Source of the DNA: Microcoleus vaginatus WJT46-NPBG5
Lineage (GTDB): Bacteria > Cyanobacteriota > Cyanobacteriia > Cyanobacteriales > Oscillatoriaceae
Direction: 5' to 3'
Length of the DNA stretch: 64,000 nt
Assembly (NCBI GenBank): GCA_019359355.1
Contig: JAHHHM010000014.1
Location: 62,001 to 126,000, forward strand
Part shown: one piece after another, positions 1 through 8,924 of the stretch
Layout: each line of letters opens with the position of its first letter
Numbering within the stretch: the first letter of the stretch is position 1
Translations under genes and position numbers: made by a program
Notes under the pieces: generated by a model
The model's input: the letters and a program-made list of their open reading frames with translations, nothing else
Database searches by the model: none
What the model was told of the DNA's origin: nothing

Positions 1-1
1 T

Positions 2-175
2 GATCGAATTGTCGTGATGAATAAAGGGAAAATTGAAGAAGTTGGCTCATCTGAGCGACTTTACCGCGAACCGAAACAGGCTTACACGCGCCAGCTCATT
101 GCTTCAATTCCCACCGGCACCTTGGAGCGAATTCAGCAGCAGCAAGCGTCACGGGAAGAATTAAGAGTGAAGTAG
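2..175 (+). CDS. C-terminal end of a peptide-type ABC transporter ATPase (5' truncated by the window)
   Basis: The first 57 codons in this frame read as the end of an ABC ATPase of the dipeptide/oligopeptide (DppD/DppF/OppD/OppF) class: DRIVVMNKGKIEEVG, then a YREPKQAYTRQLIASIP segment. Those are the usual sequences after the H-loop and the start of the oligopeptide C-terminal extension. The same pattern ends each half of the full two-NBD protein at 25704-27380. The protein would power substrate import from the cytoplasmic face of the inner membrane. Walker A/B and the signature lie outside the window, so substrate and subunit type cannot be judged. Confidence 0.8.
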   Translation, partial: DRIVVMNKGKIEEVGSSERLYREPKQAYTRQLIASIPTGTLERIQQQQASREELRVK

Positions 176-201
176 GTGGAAATCGTTGCCTAGGGTGGGT
201 G

Positions 202-228
202 GAGTGAAACCTACCCTGTGTTTCACTC
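202..228. terminator. Hairpin between convergent genes
   Basis: GAGTGAAAC (202-210) and GTTTCACTC (220-228) form a perfect 9-bp stem with a 9-nt loop in the 88-bp gap between the convergent ABC ATPase and glycosyltransferase genes. An overlapping alternative stem pairs AGGGTGGGT (192-200) with ACCTACCCT. There is no T-run on either side, so a factor-independent terminator is only a suggestion. Confidence 0.4.
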
Positions 229-263
229 TGCTCACCGAAACCCTAAATTTAGCAATGATTACC

Positions 264-1025
264 TTAATTCTCCTGGCTAACCGCTTTTCTCTGATCGCGT
301 GTCGCTAATAAAGCTCTCCACGCAAATACAGGTAAAACTAACATCCGCCGCCAGCGCCAAGGTTCTTGATAGAGCCGGTAGAGCCATTCTAAGTGAAGAT
401 TTTGCATCCAAACCGGCGCACGAGTTTTGATGCCGGCCCAAATATCAAAGCTGCCACCAACGCCGATCCAGGTTGCTTGGGGACATAGGTGCCGGTTTTG
501 GGCAATCCAAAATTCCTGACGCGGGACACCTAAACCGACTAAAATCAAACGTGGCTGGAGCTGTTGCAGGGTTTGACACAGTTGTTGCTGTTCCTCTGGG
601 GACACATAACCATGTTGAACTCCCACCAGGGTTAAGCCGGGAACTTGCCGGTGCCACAACTCGGCTGCTGTCTCAGCCACTCCCGGTGCGCCGCCGAAGA
701 AAAACACGGGACACTCATTTCCCACTTTTCCTGCCTGTCGCAAAAGGGAATCAGCCAGTTCAATTCCCGGACAGCGCTGTACAGGTTGCCCTTTCAGCCG
801 CGAGTAAAGCACAATGCCGGCACCATCTGGAATCACGAGTTCCGCCTGCTGAATCACATTTGCCAATGGCGCATTCTCGGTTGCCTGGATGGTCATTTCC
901 GCATTCAGCGTCACCACATGACATCCTAGCCCTTGATGCAAACGCGACATTAACCAGTCTGCATAGTTATCTAGCAAATGAACCGGCAGTCCTAGTACCG
1001 AAAGTTGTTTTGGCACTTCTGACAT
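264..1025 (-). CDS. WecG/TagA/CpsF family glycosyltransferase
   Basis: The 253-residue product belongs to the GT26 family, which transfers N-acetylmannosamine(-uronate) or a related sugar onto a lipid-linked GlcNAc at the cytoplasmic side of the membrane during exopolysaccharide or wall polymer synthesis. Visible marks are VVTLNAEM (Asn41 region), IPDGAGIV with the family's essential Asp (about residue 67), the PGIEL segment, and VGLGVPRQEFWI followed by GVGGSFD. A basic C-terminal tail (WRWRRM) fits membrane association. I place the start at MSEVPK because a GAGAG purine stretch precedes it; an in-frame GTG at 1046 would add seven residues. No polysaccharide operon is visible around it, so acceptor and product are unknown. 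Confidence 0.88.
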   Translation of the reverse strand: MSEVPKQLSVLGLPVHLLDNYADWLMSRLHQGLGCHVVTLNAEMTIQATENAPLANVIQQAELVIPDGAGIVLYSRLKGQPVQRCPGIELADSLLRQAGKVGNECPVFFFGGAPGVAETAAELWHRQVPGLTLVGVQHGYVSPEEQQQLCQTLQQLQPRLILVGLGVPRQEFWIAQNRHLCPQATWIGVGGSFDIWAGIKTRAPVWMQNLHLEWLYRLYQEPWRWRRMLVLPVFAWRALLATRDQRKAVSQEN

Positions 1026-1289
1026 TATCCACTCTCTCACAACCACACCTCATCAACCTATTATCTCGAAGGACGGGCTTTTAGCAAGGGGCGTCAGCGA
1101 TTATTGATGCTTTGCTCTCTTGCGAATTGCCTTTTTGTAATTACTCTGTGCACTGCTTCCTACCCTGTTTGTTTACAATTAATTTGATAGAGCCATCTAA
1201 TGATTTCACCGGCACGACTTCGACTTTCCCGCTACTCCTGACTTTAAACCGGATACTTTTGAGGACTGTAATTGTTTTTGCCGGCACTG

Positions 1290-1311
1290 ATTAAGCATAT
1301 TAATGCTTAAT
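1290..1311. repeat. 22-bp palindrome
   Basis: ATTAAGCAT (1290-1298), a 4-nt centre, and ATGCTTAAT (1303-1311) form an exact inverted repeat in the divergent intergenic region. It could be an operator or a weak hairpin. Its outer ends ATTAAGC/GCTTAAT match the outer ends of the much longer inverted repeat at 59094-59139, which may be coincidence. Confidence 0.5.
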
Positions 1312-1519
1312 GTCTGTTCAAAGTGAACGATTAAAAGATTTTTTTGCCAACTCTTTAAAGAAGGGGCTTTTAATTTTAAACTTTTCTTAATCTTAGTTCT
1401 ATTTTCTCCAAAATCAGTTAAAGATAAGAAAGGGATGAGTCGGCTTTTGATGAAGATTTGGATAAACAACGGGCTAGCGCCGGCAGGCAGTCGTTTTTCA
1501 TCCGTTCCGATGCCGGTGA

Positions 1520-1645
1520 GGCAAAAAAAAAGTTGAGGAGAAAATACAACTCTACCCGTTAGCCAAATACCCGACAACTTTTTTGGCTGACAACGTTTAC
1601 ACACAAGAAATCGCCAAAGCTAAAGCTAAAGAGAATATCTTGTAA
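1520..1645 (+). pseudogene. Short coding-like fragment entered through an A9 tract
   Basis: From the TGA at 1517-1519 an open frame of 41 codons runs to TAA 1643-1645. It has protein-like composition (VEEKIQLYPLAKYPTTFLAD, then NVYTQEIAKAKAKENIL) but no start codon before a mid-frame TTG. An ATG at 1510 in another frame runs into a run of nine A (1523-1531) and stops at once. Losing one A there would join that ATG to the open frame as a 44-residue protein. It may be a decayed gene, a sequencing slip in the A-run, or a product of polymerase slippage. I do not recognise the family. Confidence 0.3.
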
Positions 1646-1717
1646 GCCTGTCCCCCAATTCTTGATCAATCAGTTCAACCTGAGTGCGTTAAAGTCCGGA
1701 AATTGCCGGTGAATACT

Positions 1718-4700
1718 ATGTCAAAAACAGCGACCCAACTGCAAGCCCGTCTCGATGATTACTACCAGCAAATTACGGCGGTGATCGTCGCCCGTCAGAA
1801 TCCTATCACCGGCTTGCTGCCGGCTTCCACAGCAATTAATGCTCATGGCGACTATACCGACGCCTGGGTGAGAGATAACGTTTACAGCATTTTAGCGGTT
1901 TGGGGATTAGCCCTGGCTTACCGCAAAATCGATGATTATTCTGGACGCAGTTTTGAACTTGAACACAGCGTTGTCAAACTCATGCGGGGATTGCTGTTTT
2001 GCATGATGCGGCAAGCTGACAAAGTTGAGCGATTTAAAGAAACACAATCTCTATTAGATTGCTTGCACGCCAAATATAACACCGGCACGGGCGATGTTGT
2101 GGTGGGGGATCGCGAGTGGGGACATTTGCAAGTAGATGCGACTTCGCTATTTTTATTAATGCTGGCGCAAATGACCGCTTCTGGGTTAGACATTATCTAT
2201 AGTATTGATGAAGTTAATTTTATTCAAAATTTAGTTTATTACATTGGCAGAGCTTACCGGACACCTGATTACGGAATTTGGGAACGGGGTAACAAAATAA
2301 ATGTCGGCAATCCCGAATTAAATGCTAGTTCAATTGGCATGGCAAAAGCTGCCTTGGAAGCGATTAATGGTCTAAATCTTTTTGGGGTAAGAGGTTCTCA
2401 GGCATCGGTGATTCATGTGCTGCCAGATGAAATTGCGCGGGCGCGAATGACGCTGGAATCCTTGTTACCGAGAGAATCACTATCAAAAGAAATTGATGCG
2501 GCTTTGTTAAGCATTATTAGTTTTCCGGCGTTTGCAGTAGAAAACGTTGAGTTAATGAATGGTACTCGCACGGATATTATTAACAAACTTCAGGGAAAAT
2601 ACGGTTGCAAGCGCTTTCTGCGAGATGGGCATCAAACAGTTTTAGAAGATACCAAACGTTTGCATTATGAACCGTGGGAATTAAAACAATTTGAGCATAT
2701 TGAAAGCGAGTGGCCGTTATTTTTTACATACCTATTTTTAGATGGCTTATGCCGAGGAGATAGAGAACAAACCAAGGAATATAAGGAACGTTTAGAATCT
2801 TTATTGGTGGAACGGGAAGGATTGCGACTGCTGCCGGAATTGTATTATGTGCCGACGGAAAAGGTGGAAGCCGAAAAGCAAAATCCTTACAGCCAAAAGC
2901 GCTTGCCTAATGAAAATCTTCCCCTGGTTTGGGCGCAATCTTTGTTTATGCTTGGTCAGTTACTAGATGAAGGATTAATTGCAGTTGGGGATATCGATCC
3001 CTTGGGGCGTCATTTGTGTGTAGGACAACACCGGCAGCCAATTGTACAAATTGCTTTGCTAGCAGAAGATGAGAATTTGCAACACAAATTAGCAGCACAT
3101 GGAATTGCAACACAGACACCGAAACAAGTAGAACCGATTCAAGTGCGTCAATCCACAGAACTTTCAGCCGCATACACCCAAATCGGGCGCAATGATAAAC
3201 TCAATCTCACAGGTAGACCTGTGCGCCGGCTGCGAAGTCTGACAACTTCTAGAGTGTTTCGCATTAAAGGAGAAACAATTGTTTTCCTGCCGGCATTCTT
3301 AGATTTGCAACAATTCTATATTACCCTAGATTATCACTTCTTAGTTGCCCAAATCAAAAGTGAGCTGGCTTATATTTACCGTCATTGGTATCAGTTGGGC
3401 CGGCCTTTAATGACGTTATTAATAACGGAAGCCATGTTAGAGTCTGGGACGACAGCGCTGCTGGAACTCATGCAAGAACTTCAAGCCGGCGAGTGTAATG
3501 GAGTGCCAGTGAGGTTAGGGCAATTAAATCAACTGATGTTGACAGCCGGCAGCGAACGCATTGATTTTCTCCATGATTTTGATTTTACTCTATCGCCAGT
3601 TAAAGATGCCGCACCAAGCTGTTATTATTTAGCGTACCAGCAGGGTAAAAGTTGGCCGTTAAATCATACCCAAGAATTTACCTTAGAGACGGAAACCAAT
3701 TTAGGCTTATTGCTGAAAAGTTTGCGTGAATCTGAAAACTTATACGAACAAATTGAGTTATTGCACACGCTAACGCGCCGAGAGGGATTAGATTTTGATA
3801 CCGGCTTAGCAGGGCCAAATGAGCAGGTAACGGTCGCAGATTTACTCAATGAAGTGTATTTTAAAGCCAGTCAAGGTTCGCAATCTGAAATCGTTTGGGC
3901 GGTGGTACGTCGGGCTGCCGGCTTGTTGAATAAGGTCGATATTAGTTTATCGGATGCCGTGACAGATATTTTGGTGCGACAAAAACAGATTGCTGTGGGT
4001 AAATCTTACAGTGAAGCCTCGTTAATGACTCGTCCAAAGCCGCATACGGAAATTATCGATAAAATTACCCAATTCTGTCGAGAAGATATTCGAGATCGCG
4101 TTCTTACTCAAGAAATTCTCATTTATTTAGGAATTTTAATTAAGTCGGAACCGGAGTTATTTGATGGCTTAATAACGCTGCGCGTCGGCTATTTTATCTT
4201 GTTGTTGACAAGTGAATTGGCGCAAGAATTAAGGGTGACTCAAGATGAAGCTTATGAGCGATTGATGCAATTAAGCCCCTTTGAAGTGAAGATGCGACTG
4301 CGGCAAGTTCTAGCCGGCTATGAAGGAATGAACCGGCTATTACAACAGCAAGAATCTTTGCACGTTAAACAGCGAGAGCAAGAAATTGAATGGGTGGTGA
4401 TGCCGGCAGATAATGACAGCCATTTAGCAGCCGGCAACTGGCACCGGCAGCGACAGATGGACGGTTCACGGGGTCGCGTTCCCGAAGACTTTTTTAAGCG
4501 AATTTGGATTTTAATGAAGCATTGCAAAGGCTTGGTAATTGGGGACAAATTAGAGCGACGCAATCGCTTAGATAGCGAATTAATCCTCTCGGAAATGACC
4601 CCAGGAGAGAAGAACTTTGCCCTCAAAATCGAGCATTTACTGAATAAAATCGAAGCCCCAGAATATCGGCAAGCAAATATTGAGACGCTGATGGAATTAG

Positions 4701-4942
4701 CGGCAATTGTCGAACGTAACCCGAATTTACAGATTGAAGAATATATCGTTCTCGATGTTTTAATCGGTCATGCGGTGCGGCAGGCTTGGTTAGAAAGCTT
4801 TCCAGAAAAGGCGGATCGGTATGATGAAGATAAGGCATCTGCGTGGCGGGCTTTTTATAACACTTCCCCCACAGAGTGTGCCGGTTCTATTGTCAAGGCA
4901 TTCCGCTTCTTAACTCGTTTTGGAGGAGGAATTGCCGGCTAG
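1718..4942 (+). CDS. Glycoside hydrolase family 15-like / phosphorylase kinase alpha-like protein
   Basis: The product is a large cytosolic protein of 1074 residues. The N-terminal 400 residues carry a glucoamylase-type (alpha/alpha)6 pattern: TGLLPAS, the DAWVRDNVYSILAVWGL segment, DREWGHLQVDATSLFL, and HYEPWELKQFEHIESEWPLFF near the presumed catalytic acids. The remaining 600 residues resemble the C-terminal part of phosphorylase b kinase regulatory subunits, with no signal peptide. Cyanobacterial homologues are usually labelled GH15 proteins; their real substrate is not established, and a regulatory role in glycogen metabolism is as plausible as hydrolysis. I chose ATG 1718 (MSKTATQ) over the in-frame TTG at 1703; no clear Shine-Dalgarno is present. 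The convergent neighbour starts 175 bp after its stop. Confidence 0.85.
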   Translation: MSKTATQLQARLDDYYQQITAVIVARQNPITGLLPASTAINAHGDYTDAWVRDNVYSILAVWGLALAYRKIDDYSGRSFELEHSVVKLMRGLLFCMMRQADKVERFKETQSLLDCLHAKYNTGTGDVVVGDREWGHLQVDATSLFLLMLAQMTASGLDIIYSIDEVNFIQNLVYYIGRAYRTPDYGIWERGNKINVGNPELNASSIGMAKAALEAINGLNLFGVRGSQASVIHVLPDEIARARMTLESLLPRESLSKEIDAALLSIISFPAFAVENVELMNGTRTDIINKLQGKYGCKRFLRDGHQTVLEDTKRLHYEPWELKQFEHIESEWPLFFTYLFLDGLCRGDREQTKEYKERLESLLVEREGLRLLPELYYVPTEKVEAEKQNPYSQKRLPNENLPLVWAQSLFMLGQLLDEGLIAVGDIDPLGRHLCVGQHRQPIVQIALLAEDENLQHKLAAHGIATQTPKQVEPIQVRQSTELSAAYTQIGRNDKLNLTGRPVRRLRSLTTSRVFRIKGETIVFLPAFLDLQQFYITLDYHFLVAQIKSELAYIYRHWYQLGRPLMTLLITEAMLESGTTALLELMQELQAGECNGVPVRLGQLNQLMLTAGSERIDFLHDFDFTLSPVKDAAPSCYYLAYQQGKSWPLNHTQEFTLETETNLGLLLKSLRESENLYEQIELLHTLTRREGLDFDTGLAGPNEQVTVADLLNEVYFKASQGSQSEIVWAVVRRAAGLLNKVDISLSDAVTDILVRQKQIAVGKSYSEASLMTRPKPHTEIIDKITQFCREDIRDRVLTQEILIYLGILIKSEPELFDGLITLRVGYFILLLTSELAQELRVTQDEAYERLMQLSPFEVKMRLRQVLAGYEGMNRLLQQQESLHVKQREQEIEWVVMPADNDSHLAAGNWHRQRQMDGSRGRVPEDFFKRIWILMKHCKGLVIGDKLERRNRLDSELILSEMTPGEKNFALKIEHLLNKIEAPEYRQANIETLMELAAIVERNPNLQIEEYIVLDVLIGHAVRQAWLESFPEKADRYDEDKASAWRAFYNTSPTECAGSIVKAFRFLTRFGGGIAG

Positions 4943-5117
4943 CGAAATTGGCTATAAATTATAGGGTATGGGCAAAGTTACGACTGCTCCATTCCCTGTA
5001 ATTAATCGTTTCGTTTTTGCGAATCGTATCAAGAAATAAGTTTGCCCTCACCCTGGCAAAATTGTATTGATAAAAGCTTGTAATTCAGGGTATATATACT
5101 TGAGAGGAATTATTGAA

Positions 5118-6170
5118 TTACTTGCGTCGGCGCGACAAACCCAGCAACGCAGCTAACGAAAGCAGTCCAACTGCTGCGGAAGGTTCAGGCACTTTGGCAG
5201 AATTACTATAAATATCCTCATACATGGCTATTGTGAGTACATCTTCTAATCGTTGTGACTCTGCCATATCCGCAGCCATTAAAGTGTTAGAAGTGGAAGT
5301 TGTCGGCAATCCGGCAGTCGTAATTCCCGGCGAGACAAACCCCTGACTCATCACATTTTGAATCCAATGATTAAAAGATGAGACGCGAGTTGCTAGGGAG
5401 TAATCGCTATAATCACTCCACATAGAATTCGCGTTGCTGTTATAAACAACTGTGCTAACACCGGCAAGCAGTCCATTAATAAATAGTCCCCCGCCGCTAT
5501 CTCCTTGGGCAATGCTGTATTCTAAATTTCGGGCATTGGAACCGGCTATGCGAGGATCGCTAAAATCCGAGATCAGTAAGTTGCTAGACCAATCCAAAAT
5601 GGTGCCATTGGCGATTGTATTTTCCCCTGCACGTTTGGTGCCGGCAGTCCCGGCAATTTGGCCGGTTAAACCTGTCCCCCGGTTGCCAAACCCAACATAA
5701 GTTCCCACCTGCAACGCTTCGTTTGTGCCGGTGAACCGCGAAGCTGCTGTGACATTTGAGACATTACTGCTCAATTGCAACAGTCCAATGTCAGCGCCGG
5801 CAGTTGGATTGCGATTGTTATTTAACCAGCCACTATATTTAACGCCACCGCGAACGGAATAGCTGTTACCGCCGATTGAAAAACTCCCTGTTGTAACGTT
5901 TTGGGAATTCGCTGCTTGATCTTCCAGGCAGTGGGCGGCTGTGAGTAACCAATTTGAACCGATCAGTGTTCCCGAACAAGTCCAAGCGCTCGCAGGGCCT
6001 CTCAAAGACAGCCGGCCTACGCTGGGAAACAAGTTTGCCCGGTTTCGGTAGTCAGTGTCAGATCGGTCGTGACGAATGGTGCCGGCTTCAGCAATTGCGC
6101 TCATGCCGGCTGTAGCGACTGCGGCGGCAAGTGTTGAGGCGATCAGGCGATTAGTTTGCACAGCACCCAT
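5118..6170 (-). CDS. Secreted trypsin-like serine protease with PEP-CTERM sorting signal
   Basis: This 350-residue protein has an export signal (residues 1-29, ending AIAEAG) and an S1-type peptidase domain with a full triad: His80 in LLTAAHC, Asp127 in GADIGLLQL and Ser225 in QGDSGGGLF. Its C-terminus is a textbook PEP-CTERM tail: VPEP (327-330), a hydrophobic helix, then SRRRK. PEP-CTERM proteins are processed by an exosortase and end up at the cell surface or in the matrix, so this is probably an envelope or matrix protease. No exosortase or polysaccharide locus is visible nearby. The gene is monocistronic and has a long AT-rich upstream region. Confidence 0.93.
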   Translation of the reverse strand: MGAVQTNRLIASTLAAAVATAGMSAIAEAGTIRHDRSDTDYRNRANLFPSVGRLSLRGPASAWTCSGTLIGSNWLLTAAHCLEDQAANSQNVTTGSFSIGGNSYSVRGGVKYSGWLNNNRNPTAGADIGLLQLSSNVSNVTAASRFTGTNEALQVGTYVGFGNRGTGLTGQIAGTAGTKRAGENTIANGTILDWSSNLLISDFSDPRIAGSNARNLEYSIAQGDSGGGLFINGLLAGVSTVVYNSNANSMWSDYSDYSLATRVSSFNHWIQNVMSQGFVSPGITTAGLPTTSTSNTLMAADMAESQRLEDVLTIAMYEDIYSNSAKVPEPSAAVGLLSLAALLGLSRRRK

Positions 6171-6815
6171 TTTAGGTTAATTCTTTGGTGTTCTCAGTAT
6201 TTACCCTAACATTGATTTTTCGGATGGCATTTAAAGCTTGTATAAAGTCTTCCGTAAGTTTTATCAATAATTGGTAAAGACAGGGTTCTGCTTTGTTTAC
6301 ATCTGTTGAAGGATTTATTTTTAAACCCCCAGGACTAAGCTTTTCTGGATGCCGGCTTCACAAATAAATCTGATGGATAAATGAGGCTGAATCTTCTATC
6401 TGAGAATTTTTGCAAGAAATTAATTGTATAGGTTTATTGATCCTGTAGTCTTAAATCGGGCCGATTCTGCTTGATATTCATATTTAATGCTTTTAGTCAA
6501 TCCGTAAGATTTACTTAGTCAGAAGCTGACTTGAGCGGGTTGCAGGAATCGGGATTATTTAGACAGGGCAAGGCAACGGCAGAATTAGGGTTTTGTGCTA
6601 TAAGTAATTATTGGTTATCTATGACTGCTTAAATAATTACTTAGAAATCAAGTATAAAAAATTAATCGGGTTTACTATAAAAACATAAAACTTAAAGGTT
6701 GTCAAATGACGCGAAATCGTTAAATAAACAAAAAAGATTTTCAATAAAATTTTATAAAAATTATCATAAAAGTTTAAATGTTAAATCGAGAAGAGAAAAT
6801 TTAAAAGCGATTCTT
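6171..6815. other. AT-rich divergent intergenic region
   Basis: This region of about 645 bp separates the protease and the sensor kinase, which diverge. It probably contains both promoters, but I see no clean -35/-10 pair, RNA gene or repeat. An in-frame upstream extension of the kinase (from 6699) is rich in Lys and Asn, unlike the kinase itself, and I treat it as untranslated. Confidence 0.5.
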
Positions 6816-8186
6816 ATGTTTCAAGCGACTCGCCGGCGGTTAGCGATTTGGTATAGCGCGGTAACTGCTGTGCTGCTATTGCTATTTGCCACCGGCGTCT
6901 ATCTTTATGTTCGCAGTACCCTAATTGAGCGGATTGATGACACCCTCAACCATGTGGTGGAAGTGGTGGAGCGGTCGCTTGTGATTGAACCAGTCGGACC
7001 GGCAACCGCTGCGGCACCGCAACTGCGGATCAACGTGGAAGCCAGTTTTCGAGACAACTCAGACGCCTTAGAAGACGACCACATCGACCTAGAATGGTTC
7101 AGTCCCACCGGCGACTTGCTGTGGTCAACCCTGCCGGTGCGAATCAACATTCCCCTGCATCCCAACCGCACCGGCGAAACTGTACAGTTAGCCGGCAGCC
7201 ATCTATTGCGACAGGTGACGGAACGGGTGGAAATCGGGCGGCAAGTGCTGGGATACCTGCGTGTGAGTCATCCTTGGTTTGAGGTGACAAAACCGATTCG
7301 CCAACTCCTCGTCGATCTCAGCCTGGGCACAAGTTTTATGGTGCTGGGTGTGGGGGGGATTGGCTGGTTGCTTTCGGGACTGGCAATGGAGCCGGTGCGG
7401 GAGTCTTACCAACGGCTGAAGCAGTTCACCGCCGACGCCTCCCACGAACTGAGAAATCCCATCGCCACAATCCAAACCAACGTGCAGGTGGCACTTTCTG
7501 ACCCAGAATTAAACTCGCCCCCGCACCGGCAGCAACTGCTGCTCATCGAAAGGCTCACGCGCCGGTTAGGGCGTCTGGTGGATGATTTGCTGTTTCTGGC
7601 AAGGCAGGATAGCGGCATGGTGCAGCGCAGTTGGGTTGAGGTGCCTTTGGACGCGCTGCTGATGGAAGTGATGGAAGAACAGCAGGCAATTGCTACGGAA
7701 AAAGGCGTGACGCTTTCCCTCGACTTACTCGATCCTCCTGCCTCAGTTGCCGACAGCTTTGAACTGTCGAATCTCTTCACCCTCCAGGGAGACTGGGATC
7801 AGTTAGCGCGGCTATTTACCAATCTTGTCAGTAACGCGGTGCAATATACCCCCGTCGGCGGACAAGTGCGGGTGCAATTGCGTGCCGGTTCTCTTCTCGC
7901 CCGCAGCACCGGCACCCATTTGCAGATCATTGTCAGCGACACAGGTGCCGGTATTCCCGAATACGCCTTGCCTCACCTCTTTGATCGCTTCTATCGCGTC
8001 GATCCCGCTCGTACACATGGGGCAGCCGCAGGATCAGGGTTAGGGTTAGCAATTGCTCAGGCAATTGTGGAGAATCATCAAGGACACATTCGCGTTGAAA
8101 GTCAGTTAAAGCGCGGCACGACGGTTACGGTGACGCTGCCGGTGTCTAAACCCGATGAATTGTGGTTGAATGTTGAAAAATTATAG
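6816..8186 (+). CDS. Two-transmembrane sensor histidine kinase without an adjacent response regulator
   Basis: The 456-residue protein has an N-terminal membrane helix (about residues 11-33), a periplasmic sensor of about 125 residues, a second helix (about 165-190) and a classical kinase core. The core shows the H-box FTADASHELRNPIATI, an N-box with NLVSNAVQYTP, G1 DTGAGIP, F-box LFDRFYRVD and G2 GSGLGLAIAQ. It resembles the cyanobacterial RppB/NrsS kinases that sense metals or redox, but I cannot prove the ligand. ATG 6816 (MFQATRRRL) is preferred over the upstream in-frame codon at 6699, because MFQATRRRL leads straight into the helix. A strong terminator follows and no receiver gene is next to it. 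Confidence 0.9.
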   Translation: MFQATRRRLAIWYSAVTAVLLLLFATGVYLYVRSTLIERIDDTLNHVVEVVERSLVIEPVGPATAAAPQLRINVEASFRDNSDALEDDHIDLEWFSPTGDLLWSTLPVRINIPLHPNRTGETVQLAGSHLLRQVTERVEIGRQVLGYLRVSHPWFEVTKPIRQLLVDLSLGTSFMVLGVGGIGWLLSGLAMEPVRESYQRLKQFTADASHELRNPIATIQTNVQVALSDPELNSPPHRQQLLLIERLTRRLGRLVDDLLFLARQDSGMVQRSWVEVPLDALLMEVMEEQQAIATEKGVTLSLDLLDPPASVADSFELSNLFTLQGDWDQLARLFTNLVSNAVQYTPVGGQVRVQLRAGSLLARSTGTHLQIIVSDTGAGIPEYALPHLFDRFYRVDPARTHGAAAGSGLGLAIAQAIVENHQGHIRVESQLKRGTTVTVTLPVSKPDELWLNVEKL

Positions 8187-8194
8187 AAATAGCA

Positions 8195-8242
8195 AAAAGG
8201 CAAAAGACTTTTCTCGCGCTTTCTTTTGCCTTTTGTTTTTTT
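8195..8242 (+). terminator. Factor-independent terminator of the sensor kinase
   Basis: AAAAGGCAAAAGA (8195-8207) pairs with TCTTTTGCCTTTT (8222-8234) across a 14-nt loop, followed by a T7 run (8236-8242). It lies 9 bp after the kinase stop. The A-rich 5' arm means it could also act on the other strand for the convergent small gene. Confidence 0.85.
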
Positions 8243-8335
8243 GGATTTTGCAAAATGCCGGCAGTGCATGAACGATTGAATGCCAATCCCCCGACTCGGC
8301 GTCAGCGAGGCAAAATCTAAAAACTAAAAGCCTAC

Positions 8336-8683
8336 TTATACTGCAACACTTACACCGGCAGTGCAAGCTGCACACCCACACCGAAGTTGATCTTTGAGCG
8401 AATCACCGGCACTTGAATTTCCTAGCAGTAACGCATCTGAGAATTCTCCGTGGTTTAGCCAAGCTTGAGCGATGCTACCGCGCACTGAGTTAAGAGACTT
8501 TGCCGCTGCTAAAGTATTTACGCTAAGGTTGGGTTTGGCCGCATTTAAGTTAAGCTGATGTGACGTAGCCACAAAGCTGCCGGTGTCGTAAGCAGCTAAG
8601 CGGGGTTGTGCTAACCCAACAATTAAAGCAATAGCAGCGGTTAAGACGAAAGCCAGACAAGAAGAGAGGATTGCTCGTTTCAT
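8336..8683 (-). CDS. Small secreted protein with a C-terminal CxCxxC cluster
   Basis: This 115-residue protein of unknown family has an N-terminal export signal (MKRAILSS, then a hydrophobic stretch to about residue 30) and a polar middle. Its only cysteines sit in the last 15 residues, RCGCAACTAGVSVAV. A CxCxxC cluster at the end of a small exported protein could bind metal, form disulfides or be a modification site; none of these is demonstrated. The downstream sequence in the same frame meets further stops, so truncation of a larger gene is not obvious. It is convergent with the sensor kinase and has about 240 bp of free sequence upstream. Confidence 0.6.
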   Translation of the reverse strand: MKRAILSSCLAFVLTAAIALIVGLAQPRLAAYDTGSFVATSHQLNLNAAKPNLSVNTLAAAKSLNSVRGSIAQAWLNHGEFSDALLLGNSSAGDSLKDQLRCGCAACTAGVSVAV

Positions 8684-8924
8684 ACTGATAAATTAGAAGG
8701 ACAACTTGACTTAACTGCAATAGCAACCGGCAGACAATTTCGCTAAATTTATGCCGGCATTAATCTCTGAGAATTGCTTCTCTTACAGAGAGTTCCCGGT
8801 TTTTAACACACCCGCTATTATAATCGATACTAACGCTGGCTTGAATGGAATGCCGGTAGATCTTAATCCAACAGCAATATCAGAAAAATTGTTACATTCT
8901 TAAAAAGCGAGTTCAGTGGTTTTG

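Larger units (their letters stand above)
1026..1717. other. Intergenic region (about 690 bp) with a palindrome and a coding-like fragment
   Basis: This divergent gap lies between the glycosyltransferase and the GH15-like gene. It holds the palindrome at 1290-1311 and the coding-like fragment at 1520-1645, annotated separately. A long-spaced inverted repeat, AAAAAAGTTG at 1526-1535 and CAACTTTTTT at 1575-1584, lies inside that fragment. Other open frames here read across the palindrome and resemble nothing. No tRNA or clear promoter was found. Confidence 0.6.

Noticed and set aside
1-175. First fragment considered as part of the same transporter as the ABC ATPase at 25.7 kb
   Set aside because: They share family features only; 25 kb separates them and no permease links them.
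473-1084. Plus-strand open frame of 203 codons opposite the WecG/TagA gene
   Set aside because: It is a shadow of the glycosyltransferase gene, which has clear catalytic motifs on the other strand.
1206-1604. Minus-strand open frame of 132 codons in the first large gap
   Set aside because: It reads straight through the palindrome and the A/T-runs, shows no domain or conserved-looking segment, and conflicts with the better plus-strand fragment at 1520-1645.
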